From positions 1-11,717 of the forward strand of contig JANPGR010000022.1 in assembly GCA_031424015.1 (NCBI GenBank): a stretch of 11,717 nt of DNA, given 5' to 3'. This DNA is from JANPGR01 sp031424015. Its GTDB lineage: Bacteria; Patescibacteriota; Minisyncoccia; Phycocordibacterales; UBA1006. Positions 6,864 to 11,717 of this stretch are shown in pieces. Each line of letters opens with the position of its first letter. The first letter of the stretch is position 1. The notes under the pieces were generated by a model. It had not been told where the DNA came from, searched no databases, and worked only from the letters and a program-made list of their open reading frames with translations. A program made the position numbers and the translations under genes.

Positions 6864-8603
6864 TTACCTCTCCCCCACCTGTTGGCGCCACATTGCATAA
6901 TACAGCCCCTTTGTAGCGAGCAATTCATCGTGTGATCCTGATTCTGTTACCGATCCTTTTTCCAATACATAAATGGTGTCCGCATGCATGATCGTCGACA
7001 GACGATGCGCGATCATAATCGTAATATGTTTTCCGAGCGACGATAGATTGCGAATAGTGTCGGTAATTTCCAATTCAGTGAGCGAATCCAGTGATGACGT
7101 CGCCTCGTCGAACACCAGTAACGACGGTTTGCGCAAGAGTGCACGTGCGATGGATAGTCGTTGTTTTTCTCCTCCTGATATTTTCATACCACCCTCGCCA
7201 ATGCGGGTATCGAGCCCCGCTCCACCGCGAGCGAGCAGGTTGTCACACGCAGCAGCGTGGAGTGATGCCAACATTTCACTATCTGTCGCATCTGGTTGTA
7301 CGAATAATAAATTCTCTCGTACTGTTCCGGCGAACAGCTGTGTGTCTTGGGTTACGAATCCCAATTGTTTACGTAGTGAATCGACCGCGATTTCATTATG
7401 AGGAAAACCATTGTAGGTAATCGATCCTGACGATGGTATGTATAGGCCTACCAACAGTTTTACCAATGACGATTTTCCTGCACCTGATGGACCCACAAAC
7501 GCAACTGATTGGCCTGTTTTCAGAGAAAAAGAAATATCTTCTACCGCGTATGAATCCAGTGATGGGTAGGAAAATGAAACATTGTTGAACGACAATTCCT
7601 GAATTGTTTCGAGAGATATAGGATTTTCTGGAATGACTTCTGTTGGCGCAGATAGAATATCGCTGTATTGTTTTAGGCTGGCCTCTGCCTCGCGGTAGAC
7701 AGTGATTGTCTCACCGAGCTGCTGCAATGGTCCAAACACATAAAAAGAATAGAAATACAGTGCAAAGAATTGTCCAAAAGTAATTGTCTTTTCGAATACT
7801 AAGTAAATCAAAAACAGTATTATCAAAACGCGCATGAGATTCATCAGTGTCCCTTGGACGAAACTAATACTACGCACATAGCGCAATTTGCGTAATTCCA
7901 ATTCTAGAATCTTGTCTGTGGTTGCATTCAGTCTCTGTATTTCCTGATCCGAGAGCCCGAGAGATTTTACCAATTCTATATTACGTAATGATTCCGTGGT
8001 AGATCCTGACAATGCCGCGGTCTCTGCAACAATTTGTTGTTGTACTATTTTTACCCTGTTAGTTAGCAGATAACTAATTCCACCAACAATAGGTACGGTA
8101 GCACCATACAATACCGCTATCGACCAATGCAATTGTGATGCATAGATTGTTACAAACAAAAATCCAATCAGTGATACGAGTGATATATTCACAACAGAAG
8201 TCAATAATTTTTCACTATCTGCTCGGGCTTTTTGCAATATCTGCAGTGTCTCGCCACTCTTTTTGTCTTCGAATACCTCATAGGGGAGATCGAGTGAGTG
8301 ACGCACCCCCACCTGGTACATCTGTGCACCAACACGCTGGATCACGGTATTGAGGAAATAATCTTGGAAATTCTTTGCAACTCGTGATACAAATGCAGTA
8401 CCAACAAATAGTAGTAAAAAATACATCACACCACGAAAAAATTCTGCTCGAGAAAATTGATCAAATTTGGTGACATAATCATCGGTGAGATGTTTAAATA
8501 TCAACGGATCCAGCAGGGAAAACACTTGATTCACAATCGCCAAAACGATTATCAAGAGACACATTTTCCAATACTTGCGGAGATAGTTGAGGAGTATGTT
8601 CAT
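6864..8603 (-). CDS. ABC exporter half-transporter, fused membrane and ATPase domains (ABCB/MsbA type)
   Basis: The 579-aa product has the standard length for a type I exporter half-transporter that works as a dimer. Six hydrophobic segments occupy about 12-34, 58-78, 138-158, 161-181, 245-270 and 276-296. The ATPase domain has Walker A GPSGAGKS (371-378), Q-loop Gln419, signature ISGGEKQ (475-481), Walker B LLVFDE (495-500, catalytic Glu500), D-loop SSLD (503-506) and H-loop His533, so it looks fully active. It should export a lipid, peptide or drug. The substrate cannot be read from the sequence. I chose ATG 8601-8603. An in-frame GTG at 8610-8612 adds three residues and is possible. Upstream lies a composite inverted repeat (8616-8679), and downstream a 124-aa gene follows after 4 nt. 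Its GC content is far higher locally (41 of 60 bases at 7201-7260) than that of the right end of the window. Confidence 0.95.
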   Translation of the reverse strand: MNILLNYLRKYWKMCLLIIVLAIVNQVFSLLDPLIFKHLTDDYVTKFDQFSRAEFFRGVMYFLLLFVGTAFVSRVAKNFQDYFLNTVIQRVGAQMYQVGVRHSLDLPYEVFEDKKSGETLQILQKARADSEKLLTSVVNISLVSLIGFLFVTIYASQLHWSIAVLYGATVPIVGGISYLLTNRVKIVQQQIVAETAALSGSTTESLRNIELVKSLGLSDQEIQRLNATTDKILELELRKLRYVRSISFVQGTLMNLMRVLIILFLIYLVFEKTITFGQFFALYFYSFYVFGPLQQLGETITVYREAEASLKQYSDILSAPTEVIPENPISLETIQELSFNNVSFSYPSLDSYAVEDISFSLKTGQSVAFVGPSGAGKSSLVKLLVGLYIPSSGSITYNGFPHNEIAVDSLRKQLGFVTQDTQLFAGTVRENLLFVQPDATDSEMLASLHAAACDNLLARGGAGLDTRIGEGGMKISGGEKQRLSIARALLRKPSLLVFDEATSSLDSLTELEITDTIRNLSSLGKHITIMIAHRLSTIMHADTIYVLEKGSVTESGSHDELLATKGLYYAMWRQQVGER

Positions 8604-8615
8604 ATAGTACACGTC

Positions 8616-8679
8616 ATCCCGACCCGAAAAACAAGGAGTACCTAAAGTACGACTATGTTTTTTGGAATTGTTCCGGGAT
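8616..8679. repeat. Composite inverted repeat between the DinB-like and ABC genes
   Basis: Three nested complementary segments: atcccg (8616-8621) with cgggat (8674-8679), cgaaaaaca with tgttttttg (8 of 9 pairs), and gtac / gtac at the tip. It fills most of the 96-nt gap and ends 13 nt before the transporter ATG. It resembles the ATCCCG...CGGGAT palindromic elements found dispersed in many bacterial genomes. It could equally be a leader structure of the transporter mRNA or a weak terminator for the DinB-like gene. Confidence 0.65.
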
Positions 8680-8699
8680 ACATTTTGTTAATCTAAAAA

Positions 8700-9197
8700 T
8701 TATTGAGCAGGCATATCCATCCCAGCCCATAGATTCATCGTGCTGATAGAGGTATTGCCAGATGCTTTGATATAGAGGAACAATTGCATTTTGTACGCTG
8801 CGAGCCATTTTGTAGCCCATTCTACCAGATAGACCGCCTTTGTCTTGTCGCCACTACCATAAATATTTACCACCTCTGCAAAATCTGCATCAGTGTATTG
8901 ATCCAAAGCAGTTTTGAATATTGCCAACTGTGCATCCATTTTCTGTCCAAAGTTTTCGATAGTTGTTGTAGCAGAATCTACTGTCAAATCTCGGAACAAT
9001 GCTGTATCATTTTTGTACACCACCTGGACATACGCGCCAAATACGGTTGATAAATATTGTAGCAATTCCAACGTGGTTCGCTGTTTTTCGGTAGGTTTGT
9101 AGCCTACAGTATCTGCGGGAATTTTCTCTGCTAAATGTTTGAGAATGTTGAATTCCATTTCAACTGAATTTGTAAAATCTGTTTTTGAATATATCAT
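8700..9197 (-). CDS. DinB-like four-helix-bundle protein
   Basis: The 165-aa product matches the size and pattern of small DinB-superfamily proteins. It has an N-terminal helix EFNILKHLAEKIPADTVGYKPTEKQRTTLELLQYLS (residues 15-50), a middle region with DxxxxxIENFGQKMDAQLAIF (about 74-94), and a late helix WATKWLAAYKMQLFLYIKASG (127-147). Family members are usually metal-binding bundles. Some act as thiol-dependent transferases, and others have no known activity. Here the only histidine is His21, so the usual three-His metal site is not present and a non-canonical or lost metal site is likely. No signal peptide is visible. It stands alone on the minus strand, with hairpin-containing gaps on both sides. 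No Shine-Dalgarno precedes the ATG at 9195-9197. The family assignment is fairly safe. The function is unknown. Confidence 0.8.
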   Translation of the reverse strand: MIYSKTDFTNSVEMEFNILKHLAEKIPADTVGYKPTEKQRTTLELLQYLSTVFGAYVQVVYKNDTALFRDLTVDSATTTIENFGQKMDAQLAIFKTALDQYTDADFAEVVNIYGSGDKTKAVYLVEWATKWLAAYKMQLFLYIKASGNTSISTMNLWAGMDMPAQ

Positions 9198-9221
9198 AGG
9201 GTTTTAAAATAGATTGCTCGT

Positions 9222-9258
9222 AATATATCCAGTATAGGATGTTTTCAAGGGAATGCAA
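9222..9258 (-). promoter_or_regulatory. Possible promoter of the DinB-like gene
   Basis: Two overlapping pairings exist on the minus strand: TTGCAT (9258-9253) with TATACT (9236-9231) at 16 nt, and TTGAAA (9248-9243) with TATATT (9227-9222) at 15 nt. Both are imperfect. Either would give a 5' leader of about 15-30 nt. Confidence 0.35.
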
Positions 9259-9282
9259 TACCGTCGTTTTGACTACATCATA

Positions 9283-9311
9283 ACCGGCCGATCGCGTAGC
9301 GATCGGCCGGT
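9283..9311. repeat. Perfect 13-bp GC-rich inverted repeat with 3-nt loop
   Basis: The arm accggccgatcgc pairs exactly with gcgatcggccggt around a gta loop, in the 179-nt gap after the substrate-binding protein gene. No T-run follows on either strand, so it is not a typical intrinsic terminator, though such a stem could still slow transcription. Its build is like that of 5755-5789 (long perfect arms, 3-nt loop, ccgg and gatc in the arms). Confidence 0.9.
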
Positions 9312-9376
9312 ATTCCTGAATTCACACCACTGCTTTTAGTTATTGATCCAAGATTTTCTTTTAATCAACACCAAAC

Positions 9377-10462
9377 CTATTTCTCCTGAACGATTTCCCA
9401 CTCACCACCCGAAACATCATTGTTCTCATCAAACTTGTACAGTTTTGCGAGGCCTTGATACGGAATACGTTTCAGATAGTCACGCAAATGTTCGTCAGAA
9501 TTTTTGTTTTTGATTCCCATTACCAGCATTTTCATTCCGTCATATGCTGTGTCTGCGTAGGGTCCGGGGATTTTACCATATACTGCTTGAAACTTAGCAA
9601 TAAACTGATCATTATTTTTCGGTTGAATAGTATATACATGAACCCCCGTTTCACTCAAGTTAATTTTTTGGTTTTGAACGACACGACGAACCGATGTAGT
9701 TTGCGCAACAATTGTATTAATACCAAATAATTTTGCTTTTGACAATAACATAAACAAAGCCTTGTCATCGTCGATACTAGTTACAACTACCGTAGCACCT
9801 GCATTTTGTGATTTAGTTAAAAAACTATTCATAATTGAAGCTTCTTCACCAAAGTTTACCTTTTCAGTGTTTGTAATTTTTACATCGGCAACCATAGCTG
9901 CACTTGCATTTGCGAGTGCATTTGTATCACCCCAACCGCCCAAGTTATGAATTTCAGAAACTTTGGTAATTGATTTTTCTTTAAATAGACCTGAAAGTGG
10001 TCCAGAAATTAGACGAACTAGTGTTGTTCCAAAAAACACAGTTTTACCTTTTGAGCTATACTCACTTGTATTCGCAGGTTCATAACAAACGATTCCTTGA
10101 CTCTCGCATACCGGCGCTGCTGCATCACCCAAGAAACTCCAGGTGGGGCCGATAATTGCATCGACGCCCTGCGCCTTTGCCAGCTGTATATTTCCAACTG
10201 TTTGTTTTGTATCTGTTGCATCGTCATAGTATTTTACCTCGACTGCGATACCTTCTGTCGCCAATTCAGATTTTGCTAACTCTATACCATTTTTGATGGA
10301 TTCGCCATCGACACTCGCCATACCAGTCAGTGACAATACTGCACCGATGGTGATTGGTTGTGCGACAGTGTTTGGTGCTAAAGCAGGCTTTTTACTGCTG
10401 AATCCTATAATGCCGATAATAACGATGATCGCGATTGCGATAATGATTGTTGTTTTTTTCAT
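9377..10462 (-). CDS. Membrane-anchored ABC-type substrate-binding protein, Leu/Ile/Val (type I periplasmic-binding) family
   Basis: The 361-aa product begins with a short basic start and a hydrophobic segment (about 5-21, IIIAIAIIVIIGIIGF). No lipobox Cys follows, so it is probably membrane-anchored by an uncleaved N-terminus and faces outward. The mature part starts with PITIGAVLSLTGMASVDGES (36-55), NGIELAKSEL (58-67) and DAIIGPTWS (101-109), the hallmark ligand-pocket region of LivJ-like binding proteins. It ends with YADTAYDGMKMLVMGI and a C-terminal YKFDENNDVSGGEWEIVQ. Cys119 and Cys126 could pair. I chose ATG 10460-10462 over an upstream in-frame ATG (10552) because the hydrophobic anchor begins right after it and the extension would cross the divergent methyltransferase promoter. 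No Liv permease or ATPase genes are in the window, so the ligand and transport role stay open. It may act as a receptor. Confidence 0.88.
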   Translation of the reverse strand: MKKTTIIIAIAIIVIIGIIGFSSKKPALAPNTVAQPITIGAVLSLTGMASVDGESIKNGIELAKSELATEGIAVEVKYYDDATDTKQTVGNIQLAKAQGVDAIIGPTWSFLGDAAAPVCESQGIVCYEPANTSEYSSKGKTVFFGTTLVRLISGPLSGLFKEKSITKVSEIHNLGGWGDTNALANASAAMVADVKITNTEKVNFGEEASIMNSFLTKSQNAGATVVVTSIDDDKALFMLLSKAKLFGINTIVAQTTSVRRVVQNQKINLSETGVHVYTIQPKNNDQFIAKFQAVYGKIPGPYADTAYDGMKMLVMGIKNKNSDEHLRDYLKRIPYQGLAKLYKFDENNDVSGGEWEIVQEK

Positions 10463-10475
10463 ATGCACACAGCAT

Positions 10476-10504
10476 ACTATACAGGTGGATATTGACAAGT
10501 TAAA
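10476..10504 (-). promoter_or_regulatory. Weak candidate promoter of the substrate-binding protein gene
   Basis: TATAGT (10481-10476) with TTTAAC (10504-10499) at 17 nt on the minus strand. The -35 is poor (3 of 6). It would give a leader of only about 7 nt, nearly leaderless, which fits the absence of a Shine-Dalgarno. It overlaps the divergent promoter at 10492-10519. Confidence 0.3.
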
Positions 10505-10519
10505 AGAGTATTTTATTAT
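10492..10519 (+). promoter_or_regulatory. Sigma70-type promoter of the methyltransferase gene
   Basis: A perfect TTGACA (10492-10497) and TATTAT (10514-10519) with a 16-nt spacer. The expected transcript start is near 10526, which excludes the in-frame ATG at 10518 and earlier starts and supports ATG 10605. Confidence 0.65.
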
Positions 10520-10604
10520 GTTTTTCAAAATAGTTTTGAAATTTAGTAACAAAGCGCCATTTCCTTTGGAAGAGTATTACTTTGCGGTTATAGTTACTAT
10601 CTCT

Positions 10605-11249
10605 ATGAGACATCTAAAGCTTTGGTGGGAGACATTTCCTGCTCAATCAAAAAACATATTAGATTTAACCAGCTATTATAATAAAAAGTACGGGAATTTT
10701 CCCAAAGGGAGTAACGAACGTAATTTTGATAATTCCTTTGTACAAACGTTTGCAAACATTTTAAAACCTATCAATTTCCAAAAAGTTATTATAGTCGGTG
10801 CAAACTGTGGGGATGAAGTTGGATTTGTGTTAAATCAAAATCCATATTCAGAAATAACTGCAGTAGATATCAGTGACGAGGCACTGCAAAAATTACAAAA
10901 TACATACCCTAAAGTAAAAATAATTCATGCTGATATAGAATCATATTTCACAAATGAAATATTTGATCTATATATTTGTTGTCGAACAATAATGTCTTCT
11001 AATATATTAGAACCTGAAAAGATTATTCAGTACGCACTAAAAATAGCAAAGAATGTTATTTTTTCTGTTTCCTGCTCATACAGAGAAGGTGAAAAGATTA
11101 TATACGGCATGTACAATTATAGCAAAAAATGCATAGATACAGACCTGCCCACAAAAAAATCCCTAGAAGTGCCAGATGTTTTTAGTATGAATTCTCGAAA
11201 ATTTGACACAAAATCCTGTACTTCGGAAATTTTTATCTACACTAAATAG
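10605..11249 (+). CDS. Class I SAM-dependent methyltransferase
   Basis: From ATG 10605 the product is 214 aa. It has a Rossmann-fold methyltransferase core: motif I VIIVGANCGDE (61-71, SAM-binding loop), acidic motif II ITAVDIS (Asp88, which contacts the ribose), HADIE (Asp110, adenine contact region) and FDLYICCRTI (120-129) in the motif IV position. The substrate is unknown. The N-terminal 55 residues (LKLWWETFPAQ, YYNKKYGNFPKGSNERNFD) resemble a substrate or cap region seen in FkbM-like and sugar or lipid methyltransferases, but I cannot name a family. The frame is open upstream to 10293, but that part is antisense to the substrate-binding gene and lies before the promoter. The gene is strikingly AT-rich (12 GC in 60 bases at 10921-10980), unlike the transporter, which suggests horizontal acquisition. 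An 8-bp AT-rich dyad (actaaata / tatttagt, 11241-11264) overlaps the stop. Confidence 0.8.
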   Translation: MRHLKLWWETFPAQSKNILDLTSYYNKKYGNFPKGSNERNFDNSFVQTFANILKPINFQKVIIVGANCGDEVGFVLNQNPYSEITAVDISDEALQKLQNTYPKVKIIHADIESYFTNEIFDLYICCRTIMSSNILEPEKIIQYALKIAKNVIFSVSCSYREGEKIIYGMYNYSKKCIDTDLPTKKSLEVPDVFSMNSRKFDTKSCTSEIFIYTK

Positions 11250-11299
11250 ACAATTTTATTTAGTAGTATTCTTAGAGGGCGACCACCTTCTCGGTAATG

Positions 11300-11338
11300 A
11301 AAAAGCCTGTATATTTTGCTATTTATAGCTATACAGGC
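11300..11338 (-). terminator. Intrinsic terminator of the 59-aa gene
   Basis: The 9-bp stem gcctgtata / tatacaggc (11305-11338) has an inner gcta / tagc pairing. Read on the minus strand it is followed by five T's (11304 to 11300). It begins 6 nt after the stop of the 59-aa ORF. It may also act on plus-strand transcripts from the methyltransferase. Confidence 0.75.
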
Positions 11339-11344
11339 AGAAAT

Positions 11345-11524
11345 TTAGACATCTGGATTTTTCTTTGACACCTTTCTTGCATCTTCTCTGAGGGCAAGTG
11401 GTATACCTGTGAGAGAATTACCTTTTTTCAAGAATCTAGTAATAGCATTTACTATATCCTCTTCTGCAGGTTTCCCTGTTATACCGGACGGTTTGTCATG
11501 AATCCTCTTCTTTTGCTCTTCCAT
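11345..11524 (-). CDS. Small basic protein, 59 aa, unknown function
   Basis: I do not recognise this protein. The ATG is at 11522-11524 and the TAA at 11345-11347. The product is highly charged and soluble. It has a flexible start (EEQKKRIHDKPSGITGKPAEED), a likely helix (DIVNAITRFLKKGNSL) and a basic end (PLALREDARKVSKKNPDV), with no membrane segment and no Cys. The main support for a real gene is the intrinsic terminator placed 6 nt after its stop on the same strand. An 11-bp inverted repeat lies 17 nt before its ATG and could serve as an operator. No Shine-Dalgarno is seen. It is divergent from the partial ORF at 11634. Candidate roles such as a regulator or antitoxin-like protein are speculation. 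Confidence 0.6.
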   Translation of the reverse strand: MEEQKKRIHDKPSGITGKPAEEDIVNAITRFLKKGNSLTGIPLALREDARKVSKKNPDV

Positions 11525-11540
11525 TATTAATTGTTTTAAG

Positions 11541-11573
11541 AAAGCACTATAATTTTAGAAACTATAGTGCTTT
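11541..11573. repeat. 11-bp perfect inverted repeat upstream of the 59-aa gene
   Basis: aaagcactata and tatagtgcttt are separated by 11 nt. It lies in the 109-nt gap between two divergent ORFs. No T-run suitable for a terminator follows. A dimeric-regulator operator is a plausible reading. Confidence 0.75.
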
Positions 11574-11582
11574 AGTAACTTC

Positions 11583-11630
11583 TTCTCACACATCTAATGC
11601 AACAATTACTAGAATGTATTAGAATGAGAA
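11583..11630. repeat. Imperfect inverted repeat just upstream of the last ORF
   Basis: ttctca (11583-11588) pairs with tgagaa (11625-11630), and tctaatgca (11593-11601) pairs with tgtattaga (11615-11623) with one G-T wobble. The loop is 13 nt. It ends 3 nt before ATG 11634. It could be an mRNA leader hairpin, an operator or part of an insertion-sequence end. Confidence 0.65.
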
Positions 11631-11633
11631 AAT

Positions 11634-11717
11634 ATGAAAAAACATCACATTTGTCTTTCAAAAAAAGACAGAGAAAGGATAGAATTCTTGCTTCAAAGCA
11701 GTGTTTCTCCTGCTGAA
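11634..11717 (+). CDS. Partial ORF, possible IS630-like transposase or helix-turn-helix protein N-terminus
   Basis: Twenty-eight codons from ATG 11634 to the window edge are open. They encode MKKHHICLSKKDRERIEFLL followed by QSSVSPAE. The pattern of a short basic start, a beta-strand, then S/T-x-x-(D/E)-R-x-x-(I/L)-x-x-L-L resembles the beginning of IS630-family transposases (LTxEERxxLExLL) and related helix-turn-helix proteins. The fragment is too short to prove this. An inverted repeat lies directly upstream. No Shine-Dalgarno is visible. Without the sequence to the right, even its status as a gene is provisional. Confidence 0.45.
   Translation, partial: MKKHHICLSKKDRERIEFLLQSSVSPAE

Noticed and set aside
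6860..6928. Longer start at ATG 6928 for the 124-aa protein
   Set aside because: It would overlap the end of the transporter gene, while ATG 6859 has a strong Shine-Dalgarno at the right distance.
6973..7420. Plus-strand ORFs opposite the transporter and binding-protein genes
   Set aside because: They lie fully antisense to well-supported domains and their products show no recognisable motifs.
6864..10462. The ABC protein and the binding protein forming one import system
   Set aside because: The ABC protein has a fused six-span exporter domain and ATPase, a type that does not use LivJ-like binding proteins. The DinB-like gene and two hairpins also separate them.
10463..10552. N-terminal extension of the substrate-binding protein from ATG 10552
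   Set aside because: It would add a second, Cys-rich hydrophobic segment before the normal anchor and cover the divergent promoter region. ATG 10462 gives a standard architecture.
10293..10604. Longer methyltransferase starting at TTG 10293 or ATG 10518
   Set aside because: The extension is antisense to the substrate-binding gene, encodes that gene's hydrophobic anchor in reverse, and precedes the TTGACA/TATTAT promoter.

Overview
The window looks like chromosomal DNA of a small-genome, low-GC bacterium of the Patescibacteria/CPR kind (probably Parcubacteria-like). This is inferred from gene content: a giant low-complexity secreted protein built from tail-fibre-type repeats, a membrane protein ending in a pilin-like domain, a membrane-anchored orphan substrate-binding protein, and a DinB-like protein. 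Most starts lack a clear Shine-Dalgarno. No rRNA, tRNA, CRISPR array or complete mobile element was seen.

Left part (1-5669, minus strand). A 1566-codon reading frame runs uninterrupted from position 4698 off the left edge. It begins with a signal peptide and then consists of repeat families familiar from phage tail fibres and CPR surface proteins (DAKGR block, GLGNV block, 10-residue repeats, 59-residue tandem repeats). Directly upstream on the same strand is a 295-aa protein with a small N-terminal helical domain, one membrane span and a Cys-containing pilin-like C-terminal domain. The two may form a cell-surface pair.

Middle (5670-6484). A divergent intergenic region with a perfect 16-bp hairpin and a strong sigma70-type promoter leads to an HU-family nucleoid protein on the plus strand, which is closed by an intrinsic terminator.

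Right-middle (6485-10462, minus strand). In transcription order these are an orphan Leu/Ile/Val-type substrate-binding protein, a DinB-like four-helix protein, an ABCB/MsbA-type half-transporter with fused membrane and ATPase domains, and, 4 nt after it, a 124-aa acidic protein of unknown function with a strong Shine-Dalgarno. Two further inverted repeats lie in the gaps between these genes.

Right end (10463-11717). This is very AT-rich. It holds a plus-strand class I SAM-dependent methyltransferase behind a TTGACA/TATTAT promoter, a minus-strand 59-aa ORF with its own terminator, and the first 28 codons of a plus-strand ORF that may be an IS630-like transposase or another helix-turn-helix protein. 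Two inverted repeats lie between these last two divergent genes. No complete new biological system is evident. The best leads are the giant repeat protein with its upstream membrane partner, the family of perfect 3-nt-loop hairpins, and the 59-aa gene.
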